A stretch of 64,000 bases of DNA. Source: UBA1181 sp963648205 (lineage in GTDB: Bacteria > Bacteroidota > Bacteroidia > Bacteroidales > Paludibacteraceae). Each line of letters begins with the position of its first letter. The first letter of the stretch is position 1. The DNA is taken from positions 62,001 to 126,000 of the forward strand of contig CAVJCT010000005.1 of NCBI GenBank assembly GCA_963648205.1. Direction: 5' to 3'. Under the pieces are notes generated by a model that was given only the letters and a program-made list of their open reading frames with translations, ran no database searches and was not told the DNA's origin. Both the position numbers and the translations under genes were made by a program. Of the stretch, positions 16,559-24,926 are shown piece by piece.

Positions 16559-17737
16559 CTATGGTTCGTATACGTCATATTTATATACTGTTCTCAGTCG
16601 TTTGGCTGTCAGCAATGGCAAAAGCATGAAAATCACCAACGCTGCGTATGAACCCCACGCATAGCAGAACGCTCTTCCATCCAACGCATTGTTGACATAG
16701 AGCAAGAAATAGTGCCTAAGTGGAAAGCACTTCGACCATACTTGCAATATGTGGTGCATCTCTTCTACAGGGAAGGTAAATCCACTGATTGAGAATGACA
16801 ACATTGTGTAAAATGCTGACAAACTGAGAGATACACGCATCTTCGGAATCAAAGCGTAGAGCGCCACTGCAAAGGATATACAAGCCAACACGAAGAGATA
16901 AGAGACTATCAACATCGAGCCTAATCCATTCTGACAAGGGAAGCCCATGAAACTGTAGAGGCAAACGTCTATGAAGGTTGCCATCAGCATATAGATGAGT
17001 ATGTGAGGCAAGAGTTTACCGACCATCAACACCAACATATTGTCTCCCGAGATGTAAATCAACTCTCGTGAACGTCTGTTCTTCACTTCCGAACCCATCG
17101 CAAAAACTGTTGTGATGACAATTATTGCACAGAGCAGTCCTGGCAGAATGACGTTGCTGAGGTAGACGGAGTAGTTGATCCACGGGTTGCCCAATGGGTG
17201 CGTCTCTATGTTGATAGGCTGCAACTCTTTCATCGCCTGCTCTTCGGTCTGTCCTTTTGCCAAACGCATCTCTTTGCCTACGGCGGCACCTCCCAACACG
17301 GAGATGGTCTTCAAGTCTTGAAACTCGAGCGAACCTGCCACAATGTATGCGGTGTTGGTATAGAAGGAGATGGTAGGCTGACGGAAAGAGAGAACGTCGT
17401 GTTCAAATTCGGCTGGAATGTAGTAGATTCCATATACCTTTCCCTCTTGCATCAGTTCGCGTGCCTCTTTGAAGGATTGGCATTTGACAACGACATCCGA
17501 CTGTTTGAAATTGTCAAGGGTGCGGACTAACTGGCGCGACACACTGCTGTTGTCTTTGTCTACAACTGCAGCGGGTAGTCCCTTTGGCAGTCCGACCTGC
17601 ATCAGTGTCAAGAAGAAGATGACACACAGCACAGGCGCACCGACCATGACGAATGGGTAGAGGCGTCGATGGGTGAGGATTCTCCACTCACGCACCGCTA
17701 ACATCCAGATACGTTTTATGGCTGAATAGTTTTCCAT
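16559..17737 (-). CDS. ABC-2 type permease of drug/lipid efflux operon (first)
   Basis: 392 residues, same layout as the next gene: first helix around residues 24-48 (FVMVGAPVLCVIFFLTLMQVG), a periplasmic domain beginning AVVDKDNSSVSRQLVR, and five or six C-terminal helices. Both permeases share the VDxDNSxxSRxxxR motif and are diverged duplicates. Lies 48 bp after the HlyD-like gene. The predicted role is the inner-membrane part of a tripartite export pump with the HlyD adaptor and TolC channel; substrate unknown. Confidence 0.88.
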   Translation of the reverse strand: MENYSAIKRIWMLAVREWRILTHRRLYPFVMVGAPVLCVIFFLTLMQVGLPKGLPAAVVDKDNSSVSRQLVRTLDNFKQSDVVVKCQSFKEARELMQEGKVYGIYYIPAEFEHDVLSFRQPTISFYTNTAYIVAGSLEFQDLKTISVLGGAAVGKEMRLAKGQTEEQAMKELQPINIETHPLGNPWINYSVYLSNVILPGLLCAIIVITTVFAMGSEVKNRRSRELIYISGDNMLVLMVGKLLPHILIYMLMATFIDVCLYSFMGFPCQNGLGSMLIVSYLFVLACISFAVALYALIPKMRVSLSLSAFYTMLSFSISGFTFPVEEMHHILQVWSKCFPLRHYFLLYVNNALDGRAFCYAWGSYAALVIFMLLPLLTAKRLRTVYKYDVYEP

Positions 17738-17785
17738 TTCACCTTCTTTTGTTTGTGATTGAATAAAATATTGTCAACCAATGGG

Positions 17786-18787
17786 TTAGTCTTCTTTGAC
17801 AATGACAGACATACCGCTCACCAAGTCGTCAACTTTCTCGTTGAAACGTGCGCGGATCTCAAAGGTCTTAGAGTCGTATTCGCCTTTCACCTTTGTTGCT
17901 TTCCATGCTGCGAACGTACCAAGGTCTTTAACGTAGTTGACTGTCAAATCAACCTCCTTGTTATCCAATGCTGGAAGAATGGCTTTAAAAGTTGTACCTT
18001 CCTTGAATTTGGTGTACTCTTTCTCACGAATGTTGAAGGTTACCCAAACATCGGCAGTATCGATAACGTTCATGATAGGAGCTCCTGAACCAACCAACTC
18101 TCCCTTGCATGGGAAAATCTCGACGATCTTTCCTGATACAGGTGCGGTAAGAACAGTCTCTGAAATGTATGAAGCAACCTCGGCTACTGCTCCTTTGGCA
18201 CGGTTTAACTGTGCGAGGGCTGCATTTTTCTCTTCGGCTGTGGCTCCCTTGAGGGCTTGCTCATATTGTGATTTGGCTGCTTGTTCAGTGGCTACCATCG
18301 CTTTGTAGTTGGCCTCAACCTCGTCTCTCTTCTGTGCGGCTACTACCTCCTGCTCATACAATTTCTGAACACGGTCGTATGACTTCTTTGCAACTTCAAG
18401 TCCGGCTTGTGCCTTCTGCCACATCTCGTAGGCTGCCTTGATCTGTTCTTCAGTAGCACCCTTCTTGGCTTTCTGGTTCATTGCACTGGCTGCTTGTTCT
18501 GCGGCACGGGCTTGCTGCATCTTAGCCTCAACCTCAGGACTGTTTAAGTAGACGAGCGTGTCGCCCTCTTTCACATATTGTCCCTCTTCAACACATATCT
18601 TCTCAATACGGGCAGGTAATTTGCCAGATACACGGAGTTGCGTGAACTCTACTTCGCCTTGCACGGTGTCTACACCTTTCTTCATCGTGAAGATACCTAC
18701 CAAGGTGATGCCTAACACAATTACTAATAGTACGACGAACGCTATTACTATGTTGACGTCATTCTGTTGATTATTCTTTGTTGCCAT
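17786..18787 (-). CDS. HlyD-family membrane fusion (periplasmic adaptor) protein
   Basis: 333 residues. One N-terminal transmembrane helix (about 12-34), a split biotinyl/lipoyl domain (first half LPARIEKICVEEGQYVKEGD, second half VSGKIVEIFPCKGELVGSG), an alanine/lysine-rich coiled-coil hairpin between them (about 80-200), and a beta-barrel domain near the C-terminus. Such adaptors bridge inner-membrane permeases to a TolC channel. Gene order after tolC and before two ABC-2 permeases supports this. Confidence 0.92.
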   Translation of the reverse strand: MATKNNQQNDVNIVIAFVVLLVIVLGITLVGIFTMKKGVDTVQGEVEFTQLRVSGKLPARIEKICVEEGQYVKEGDTLVYLNSPEVEAKMQQARAAEQAASAMNQKAKKGATEEQIKAAYEMWQKAQAGLEVAKKSYDRVQKLYEQEVVAAQKRDEVEANYKAMVATEQAAKSQYEQALKGATAEEKNAALAQLNRAKGAVAEVASYISETVLTAPVSGKIVEIFPCKGELVGSGAPIMNVIDTADVWVTFNIREKEYTKFKEGTTFKAILPALDNKEVDLTVNYVKDLGTFAAWKATKVKGEYDSKTFEIRARFNEKVDDLVSGMSVIVKED

Positions 18788-18857
18788 AACTCTTCTTAAT
18801 TTATTGATATTAAACTATACGAAAAGTGTTTTAAAACTATGTTTTATAGTCTTGATA

Positions 18858-20414
18858 TTAGTTCTCTTGCAATGTTCCGATTGCTTTTTTATAGTTGATC
18901 TCGCTGACTTTTGCCTCGATCTCTGCCTCAATCTTGTTGGATTTGGCTGAGAGCCATGCGGTTTGTGCCTCCATCAAATTAGAGGCTGGGATTACTCCGG
19001 CATTGAAGCCTAAAGTGGCATGCTTAAGGTTCTCTTCGGCTTTCTCCAAACTACGGGTTGAAATCTCCAACTTGCGGATGGCCTCGTCATGATTGAACTG
19101 GCTTTGTGTTACCTGTAACTCAATCTTTTCTTTAGCCTCCTCTTCGTTGTATTTGGCAATCTGCGACTCGCATTTGGCTGCTTTCAAGGTGTAGATGTTC
19201 TCACCCCAGTGAAGCAACGGAATATTGACTGTTACACCAACGTGCCAGTCCCAGCCCATGCTCTTATCAAATCCGTCTTTCAAATTCGGACTTGTTCCTG
19301 CATACGAACCGAAAAGGGCAACGCTCGGCATCAACTTGGCTCTTTCAACATGCTCCTTCTGCTTGTAGATCTCTTCTGCAATCGTCAAACTCTTGATTTC
19401 GCTTCTCTTCTCGTAGACTGACTCCATGTCGGCTGGTTCGGTCTCAGCAATCTCGATGGCGTCAATGTCCTCGTCTGCCAACTTGTATGACTCGTTGAGT
19501 GGAAGTCCACAATATTGAGCCAAAAGCATTTTTGACAAATGGATTCCATTCTCCACCTTGAAGAGTGCCATCTCGGCTTCATTTTTTTTCACTGAAACAG
19601 AGAGTTGGTCGGCTTTGGTTGCCATACCCGACTCAATCAGATGGTCGACATCCTTCTCCATCTTCTCCAACAATGAGATCAGACCTTCAACGGCTTTCTT
19701 CTTGCTGTTGAGCGATACAATCTGCCAGTATGTTTCGTCCGCATTCACAAGAATCTCATCTTGCAGAGTGCTTTGCTTGCTATCTGCCAATTCCATCTTC
19801 AACTTGCAAATCTTGTTGTAGGCAACGATTTTACCACCCATGAAGACGGGTTGTACCAAGTTGAGGGCTGCTACGAAGATGTTTTTCGTGTCGAATGTGA
19901 GTTCGTCCTTCGGAATGGTGGTGTACTGTTTCCACTGCAATTTCTCAGAGTTGGTCTTTGGGTTGAACGGTTGTCCGTTGGCATCCAAAGGTACGGCTTG
20001 ACCGTTGACTAATGTCCAGTTGTTGCTCACTTGACTTGGGGTCAACGAGAAAGAACCGTCAGCTCCTAATGTTCCGATTGGAAGGTAGAGGTTTTCTGAA
20101 GTGAGGGTCAATCCTTCGCCACTGCGGATGTAACCTCCCTTAATGCTCAGGTCGGGGAAGTATTTTGTGCGTGCGGCTTTACGCTCGTAGGTGGCTTGGT
20201 CTTTTTCTGCTTGTGCTTTTTTGTTCGACTTGTTATTGTCTAACGCCATCTGGCGAATCTCCTCCAACGTGTAGACATTCTGTTGGGTCGTGTCGATCGC
20301 AACAGAAGAAAGGTTGCTCGCAGATGAGTCTGCAACAACCGTATCGTTGGCACTTTGTGCGCAAAGGTAGCCTGTTGTTAAGAGGCTACCGACGAGTATT
20401 GCGATTTTTTTCAT
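18858..20414 (-). CDS. TolC-family outer-membrane efflux channel
   Basis: 518 residues with a signal peptide (about 1-19). Two OEP repeats of long amphipathic helices: the first contains YTLEEIRQMALDNNKSNKKA (about 48-67), the second the GFNAGVIPASNLMEAQ stretch typical of TolC-like proteins (about 470-485). It forms the trimeric outer-membrane tunnel for the pump encoded downstream. It follows marR after 62 bp in the same direction and is presumably repressed with it. Confidence 0.92.
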   Translation of the reverse strand: MKKIAILVGSLLTTGYLCAQSANDTVVADSSASNLSSVAIDTTQQNVYTLEEIRQMALDNNKSNKKAQAEKDQATYERKAARTKYFPDLSIKGGYIRSGEGLTLTSENLYLPIGTLGADGSFSLTPSQVSNNWTLVNGQAVPLDANGQPFNPKTNSEKLQWKQYTTIPKDELTFDTKNIFVAALNLVQPVFMGGKIVAYNKICKLKMELADSKQSTLQDEILVNADETYWQIVSLNSKKKAVEGLISLLEKMEKDVDHLIESGMATKADQLSVSVKKNEAEMALFKVENGIHLSKMLLAQYCGLPLNESYKLADEDIDAIEIAETEPADMESVYEKRSEIKSLTIAEEIYKQKEHVERAKLMPSVALFGSYAGTSPNLKDGFDKSMGWDWHVGVTVNIPLLHWGENIYTLKAAKCESQIAKYNEEEAKEKIELQVTQSQFNHDEAIRKLEISTRSLEKAEENLKHATLGFNAGVIPASNLMEAQTAWLSAKSNKIEAEIEAKVSEINYKKAIGTLQEN

Positions 20415-20476
20415 ATCTAAGAAATCTATAGGGTTTGAAGAATTCTTGTTGCAAATCCCCTCTTGGGGGAACAGGA

Positions 20477-20971
20477 CTACTGAATGTTGTCGAACACTCT
20501 ATCCATGAATTTGAACGCAGTCTCGATTTCTTCTTTGCTGAATCCGTAGAAGATAGACTCCAACGCCTTTTGGGTTACTTTCTTAACCTTGGCCTCCAAG
20601 TCAATTCCCTTCTGAGTCAAGTAGACGTTGTTGGCTCTCTTGTCGCCAGTCTTCGCTACTCTGTAAATCAATTCTTGACGCTCTAAGTTGCGGAGCAAAC
20701 GTGTGATGCTCGGACGATCCTTGAAGGTCGCCTTCGCGATCATGTTCTGTGTAGGACAATCTCCTTCCACTTTTGTCCACAAACAAGTCATTACCAACCA
20801 CTGCTCTGGTGTCATGTCGATACCCTCGTTACGAAGTGTACGTGAGATGATTCTGTTTATCTGATGACTGATGTTACCACTGATAACAGCGAATGACAAT
20901 TCAACACCTTTCTTTGATCTCTCTGGCTGTGTACCAAACTCAGCCTCATTAATCCAATCGATATTTTCCAT
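20477..20971 (-). CDS. MarR-family repressor of the efflux operon
   Basis: 164 residues. A winged helix-turn-helix of the MarR family: dimerisation helices at both ends, recognition helix around 86-101 (DRPSITRLLRNLERQE) and wing 102-120 (LIYRVAKTGDKRANNVYL, with the family's DKR pattern). First gene of the operon; the spacer upstream of it carries palindromic sites overlapping the promoter, the normal layout for MarR autorepression relieved by an aromatic or drug-like ligand (inference from family). Confidence 0.93.
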   Translation of the reverse strand: MENIDWINEAEFGTQPERSKKGVELSFAVISGNISHQINRIISRTLRNEGIDMTPEQWLVMTCLWTKVEGDCPTQNMIAKATFKDRPSITRLLRNLERQELIYRVAKTGDKRANNVYLTQKGIDLEAKVKKVTQKALESIFYGFSKEEIETAFKFMDRVFDNIQ

Positions 20972-21011
20972 GATGGTATAATTTTTATTGTTTTTATTTT
21001 TTTTCTGACTG

Positions 21012-21104
21012 CAAATATAGTTGTTAGCACGACAACAAAATAATGTTGTCGTGCTAATTATTACGTTGTTGTGTTAATTAATCTTAAAATGTTGTTTGGA
21101 CAAC
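21012..21104 (-). promoter_or_regulatory. marR promoter and MarR operator array
   Basis: TATATTTG on the minus strand (21012-21019) is an exact -7 box, about 40 bp before marR. Immediately upstream lies TTAGCACGACAAC (21024-21036) with its perfect 13-bp inverse (21045-21057), 8-base spacer, covering the -33 region. A second site GTTGTTGTGTTAATTA (21065-21080) repeats GTTGTCGTGCTAATTA (21045-21060) with 14 of 16 identities, exactly 20 bp away. A third inverted pair TGTTGT/ACAACA lies at 21090-21105. Confidence 0.8.
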
Positions 21105-21146
21105 AACAAAGATGCCTCTAAACCGGATTTTATTTGTGTATGTAAA

Positions 21147-21185
21147 AAAAAAGCGGACTGAACATTGCGCTCAGTCCGCTTTTTT
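21147..21185. terminator. Strong bidirectional terminator
   Basis: AGCGGACTGA (21152-21161) and TCAGTCCGCT (21171-21180) pair perfectly, with A-run and T-run on the outer sides (15 bp in all). It ends the minus-strand run whose last gene stops at 21240. Confidence 0.85.
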
Positions 21186-21239
21186 ATTAGTGGTAAGAGA
21201 TAAGTCCTTTTGCGAGGGCATCTCTTATTCTTTCAATAA

Positions 21240-22349
21240 TTACTCTAAATCATACTCAAATGAAGCGTTGATTGGAAGGGTCATAGTAGAAACAGTAACG
21301 TCGATTTCCAACTTAACTGTCAAATGTTTGTTGTCGACAATGTAGGTGAGTGAGTTCAAAGTGGCCTCGCTAACCATTGAAGCCATTGCACCGAAATTGC
21401 TGGCAACGAGTGATTTAACGTCTGTTCCCTTTTGGTAGGTTGCAGTTCCGTCGGCAGTGGTGAGGGTGAAAGAGAGTGCGTTGTCTTCTGTGTGGAAGGT
21501 TCCCTTCTTGTCTCCTGCTACGACAGTGCTATCTGCGTTGAAGGTAACAGTGTCTCCTAAAACGTTGACAACTTCACCGATATTGACGTTTGATACACCG
21601 AATTGGCTGAGGAAGGAAGAAGCCTCTGCTCCGTTGATGGTTGCAGCGGTTTTGCTCTCGTCCATAACCCATGAACCAATGATGGTGTTGTCGTCAGAGT
21701 CTGCTTGCAAGTTGTAGACGAACTTTGCTACGATAGGCAAGATCAACTTTGAACTCTCGCTGCTTGAACTTGCGGCTGTACTCTTCAAAGATGAGAGTGC
21801 TTCGATGTCTGCGCTAACTGTTGCGTAAACTTGAATGGTCAACACATTGTTGGCAGCAGTGTATGAGAATGAGTTCAATGTTGCGCTTACAACGTTTGCC
21901 AAACTTGGGTTCTTGGCAGCAATGAGTGTAGAGAGGTCTGCTCCACCTTCGATAGTGAAGTTAGTGGTCTCTGAGAGTGGAAATGTAACCGTGAGGTTCT
22001 CGACATTGGTTGTGTATGAACCTTTTTGAGACGCAGTGTTGACCTTCAAATCCTCGGTGAAGGTAACAATGTCGCCCAAAAGGTTGACCATGCTGCTGAC
22101 ATTTATGTAGTTGGCATAGTCGCCCAAAGCATCGACAGAGGCTGCTCCGTTGATGGTAGTGGAAGACTTAGACTCGTCGAGAATCCAGGTTCCGACAATG
22201 TCGCCACCTTTCATTTGCTCTACTTGCGTAGTGTTTCCGCCATTAGAGTTTCCGCTATTATTGTCGTCGTCGTCTTTGTCGCAAGATGTGAAGACGGACA
22301 TTCCTGCACCAAACAAAAGTGCTAAGGCGTAAAATTTAATGTTCTTCAT
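21240..22349 (-). CDS. Internally duplicated surface lipoprotein, lipocalin-like
   Basis: 369 residues. Lipobox ends at C23 (FTSC) followed by DKDDDD, a lysine-plus-acidic surface export signal. The mature protein consists of two homologous halves: residues about 50-205 begin DIVGTWILDESKSSTTINGA and residues about 220-369 begin TIIGSWVMDESKTAATINGA. Each half is beta-strand rich and ends with a variant of SLANVVSATLNSFSYT / SMVSEATLNSLTYI. The GTW start is reminiscent of lipocalin-like domains of Bacteroidales (DUF4923-type), but function is unknown. Last gene of the minus-strand run; terminator follows. Confidence 0.75.
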   Translation of the reverse strand: MKNIKFYALALLFGAGMSVFTSCDKDDDDNNSGNSNGGNTTQVEQMKGGDIVGTWILDESKSSTTINGAASVDALGDYANYINVSSMVNLLGDIVTFTEDLKVNTASQKGSYTTNVENLTVTFPLSETTNFTIEGGADLSTLIAAKNPSLANVVSATLNSFSYTAANNVLTIQVYATVSADIEALSSLKSTAASSSSESSKLILPIVAKFVYNLQADSDDNTIIGSWVMDESKTAATINGAEASSFLSQFGVSNVNIGEVVNVLGDTVTFNADSTVVAGDKKGTFHTEDNALSFTLTTADGTATYQKGTDVKSLVASNFGAMASMVSEATLNSLTYIVDNKHLTVKLEIDVTVSTMTLPINASFEYDLE

Positions 22350-22382
22350 ACTATATCCTTTTTAGTGAAAAAAATCAATTCT

Positions 22383-22967
22383 TTATTTCTTAGGACCTTC
22401 ACAGTAGAGCGAGAGCGTCGGTGTGTAAATGTCTACTTGGAAACGGAGTTTTCCTTTCTTCGTAACATAACCGCTGACATCGACATCCGTAGAAATCTCA
22501 CCGCCTGCTAAGTTGACATGCACCTTTTTCAACTCGAAAGTGTACATATCGTTGCTCGAGTCATATTTCGACGGAATGTTGTCGAATATCAAATCGCCCA
22601 ACTCAATTCCTGTTACAGTCGCATTATAGAGGGCTAATTTAAATGTTTTATCTGAATTTCCAACAACTGTTACGTCAACAGTGTCTCCTTCACTCTCTGC
22701 GGTTACTTCTTCATCGGCAGTCAAAAATCCTCTGTAGGTTCCTGAAAGGGTAGTGAAGTCGAACGAGTCGTCGCTCTTGCCACTGTCGTCTGAGTCTTCT
22801 TCGTCATCGTCTTCCTCCTCTTCTTCTGGAAGAATATCACTGCGGCGGTTATCTCCTTGGTTGTAGACTTCGAGAGCGTCGCCGTAGCTATCGTCTTCGA
22901 TACATGAAGGGAAGTAGGCTAAAAGGCAGAAAGCACCTAATAAAATGTATAAAAATCTTTTGTTCAT
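22383..22967 (-). CDS. Lipoprotein with acidic linker, possibly calycin-like
   Basis: 194 residues. Lipobox ends at C22 (FPSC) then IEDD. A strongly acidic, low-complexity linker (about 45-70, Glu/Asp/Ser runs) separates it from a beta-rich domain of about 120 residues with alternating short strands, similar in pattern to calycin-like domains. The acid linker could hold the domain away from the cell surface (inference). Sits 33 bp before the duplicated lipoprotein and 8 bp after the DJ-1 family gene, so it is in the same transcript. Confidence 0.7.
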   Translation of the reverse strand: MNKRFLYILLGAFCLLAYFPSCIEDDSYGDALEVYNQGDNRRSDILPEEEEEDDDEEDSDDSGKSDDSFDFTTLSGTYRGFLTADEEVTAESEGDTVDVTVVGNSDKTFKLALYNATVTGIELGDLIFDNIPSKYDSSNDMYTFELKKVHVNLAGGEISTDVDVSGYVTKKGKLRFQVDIYTPTLSLYCEGPKK

Positions 22968-22975
22968 TCTTTCTA

Positions 22976-23524
22976 TTATTTATTGTAGACGATAGCGTCA
23001 GCCAATTCGTCTGCAAATGTTTTTCCTTTGAGAACTTCCACCAATTTCAAGGCGAATTTCATCGCTGCTCCTGCTCCGCGTGCGGTGATGAATTGGTTGG
23101 AAACGACAACTGGGTCTTTCAAAACGGTTGCTCCAATCAACTGGTCTTCGAAGCCTGGGTAGCACACTGCCTTCTCTCCGTTGAGAAGTCCGAGGTTGCC
23201 GAATACAGAAGGTGCGGCGCAGATGGCTGCTAATTTGATTTTTGGGTTCTCGGCAGAGTCTTGCAAGAGTTCGCAAAGCCCTGCGTGTGCGTCCAAGTTC
23301 TTAGTTCCTGGCATTCCACCTGGGAGAAGCAACATCTCGGCATCGTCGAAATTGGCGTCGTCGAACATGATGTCTGCCTTCAACGGAATTCCGTGAGATC
23401 CTGTAACGGTGAGTTCATCGTTGACAGAGACAAGTTTCACTTCCAAGCCCGCGCGTCGGAGCATGTCGACCGGCACGATGGCTTCTGTTTCTTCAAATCC
23501 ATTTGCAAAAAATACGTAAATCAT
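22976..23524 (-). CDS. DJ-1/PfpI family protein (ThiJ-like)
   Basis: 182 residues, whole family length. The nucleophile-elbow cysteine is C102 in AAICAAPSV, preceded by LLLPGGMPG (oxyanion region) and with the N-terminal FFANGFEETEA glutamate motif that polarises the cysteine. Close to bacterial YajL/DJ-1 proteins, which act as stress-responsive chaperone/deglycase-type enzymes; the actual activity is disputed in the literature for the family. Located after tonB in the minus-strand run, 53 bp downstream. Confidence 0.9.
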   Translation of the reverse strand: MIYVFFANGFEETEAIVPVDMLRRAGLEVKLVSVNDELTVTGSHGIPLKADIMFDDANFDDAEMLLLPGGMPGTKNLDAHAGLCELLQDSAENPKIKLAAICAAPSVFGNLGLLNGEKAVCYPGFEDQLIGATVLKDPVVVSNQFITARGAGAAMKFALKLVEVLKGKTFADELADAIVYNK

Positions 23525-23577
23525 ATCTTTTTATAGTTTTTATCTGTTGTGGTATAGTCGTTTTTAATGTTTCCCAA

Positions 23578-24492
23578 TCATTTGAGAATCAAGTCGTAGG
23601 TGATGATTCCCGTCTGCAACTTATTCTCTTTGATGGCAGTGAATTTCGTCTTCTTGGCGGCTGCAATGGCTGCGTTGATGACGGCTGCGTTGTCGACGGT
23701 CGTTCCGCGGGCTTGCATCTGCGCATTCGTCACGTTACCATTCATATCTACAGTAATGGCAATGACGATCTTTCCTTCCACCTGCTCGGTGTAGGTTGGA
23801 AGACTAATTTTGCCGACAGGACTTCTACCTGAGAGCGAGAACGAGTTGTTATTGCCAGTGTTAGACGAGCCTTTGGTGCTGTTGGAATCCTTGTTGCCGA
23901 ATGGGTTGCCATTCATGCCAGTCGAGTTTCCTCCCTTGCCCTTCGAGTTGGCGTCTGTGCCGTTTCCTCCGCCTCCACCTAACATCTTGGTGCGTGAGGC
24001 GATGGCTGCCGAGATACTGTCCTGGCGACGTTGTTGCTCTTCCTTCAGACGTTTCTCTTCTGCCAAACGTTTACGCTCGGCTTCTTTCTCTTCTTGTTCT
24101 TTCTTTTTCTGCTCAGCTAATTCTTTTTCCTTCTGAATCTCTTCGGCTGTCTTCTTCGACTTCATCTCGACCGACTCTTCCAAGTCTTGTGTCTGATAGG
24201 CATCCTCGCTTGGTTGAGGCTCTGGCTCGGAGGTGGCAACTTCTGCCAATTCCTGCGCTATCTCGGAGGCTGGGGTAGGCTCGAAAAGATCTTCTCCGCC
24301 TGCCAACTCCATACCCATCATCACCTCAAGTCCCTCTTCCGTTTGTGGAACTTCTCTTCGAAGATAGGTGTTGAGCAGAATAAACAGAATGACAAGCGAA
24401 ATGATGGTCGTGCCTATTGTGGCTACCACTCTCGCTTGCTGATACTTGTTCAGACTAAGATATTTTTTCAAAAAATTCTTCAAAAAATCCAT
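23578..24492 (-). CDS. tonB: TonB-like energy transducer
   Basis: 304 residues. Short cytosolic start, one transmembrane helix (about 22-43), then a periplasm-spanning region: proline/acidic (about 50-105), a Lys/Glu-rich helix (about 110-170) and a Gly/Asn/Ser-rich linker (about 175-225), ending in a TonB C-terminal domain (about 230-304; GKIVIAITVDMNGNVTNAQ). It transmits proton-motive energy from ExbB/ExbD to outer-membrane receptors such as those in this window. Genes run exbB-exbD-tonB with gaps of 9-11 bp. Confidence 0.9.
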   Translation of the reverse strand: MDFLKNFLKKYLSLNKYQQARVVATIGTTIISLVILFILLNTYLRREVPQTEEGLEVMMGMELAGGEDLFEPTPASEIAQELAEVATSEPEPQPSEDAYQTQDLEESVEMKSKKTAEEIQKEKELAEQKKKEQEEKEAERKRLAEEKRLKEEQQRRQDSISAAIASRTKMLGGGGGNGTDANSKGKGGNSTGMNGNPFGNKDSNSTKGSSNTGNNNSFSLSGRSPVGKISLPTYTEQVEGKIVIAITVDMNGNVTNAQMQARGTTVDNAAVINAAIAAAKKTKFTAIKENKLQTGIITYDLILK

Positions 24493-24501
24493 CTGTCAAA
24501 A

Positions 24502-24915
24502 TCATTTGTCCATCGGACGTGTTGCAATGACCAACTTGAACTTGTTCTTGTTGGCTATGTTCAGCACTTTCACCACCTCACCGTAGGGGATCGTCTCGTC
24601 TGCATAGAGGGCTACATACATTTCGGGTTCCTCGCTCTCAATGTGGAGCAAGAATGGTTCAATCTCGTCGAACGAAACCTGTCTCTCTGTGTCCGAACCG
24701 AATGCCACATAATAGTTCAAGTCCTTGTCAATCGTTACGCGGGTCAACGGCTTGGCTGAGGTCTGCGTAGAACTTTGAGGCAACATCAACTTGATGGCGT
24801 TGGGGTGAACCACCGACGAGGTGAGCATGAAAAATATGAGCAGCAGAAAGATGATGTCCGTCATTGACGACATGCTGAAAGTTGCTTCTGCTTTATTTCT
24901 TCTTTTCAGAGCCAT
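24502..24915 (-). CDS. exbD: ExbD/TolR biopolymer transport protein
   Basis: 137 residues: short basic N-terminus, a single transmembrane helix (about 18-36) holding the essential aspartate D20 (SSMTDIIFLLLIFFML), and a periplasmic domain that ends in NKFKLVIATRP. It forms the proton channel with ExbB. Only one exbD is present, whereas many Bacteroidetes have two in tandem. It sits 11 bp after exbB and 9 bp before tonB. Confidence 0.93.
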   Translation of the reverse strand: MALKRRNKAEATFSMSSMTDIIFLLLIFFMLTSSVVHPNAIKLMLPQSSTQTSAKPLTRVTIDKDLNYYVAFGSDTERQVSFDEIEPFLLHIESEEPEMYVALYADETIPYGEVVKVLNIANKNKFKLVIATRPMDK

Positions 24916-24926
24916 ATCTTCAAATT

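Noticed and set aside
22976..23524. Protease assignment for the PfpI-like gene
   Set aside because: The sequence is closer to DJ-1/YajL (AICAAP, GFEETEA), for which protease activity is not supported.
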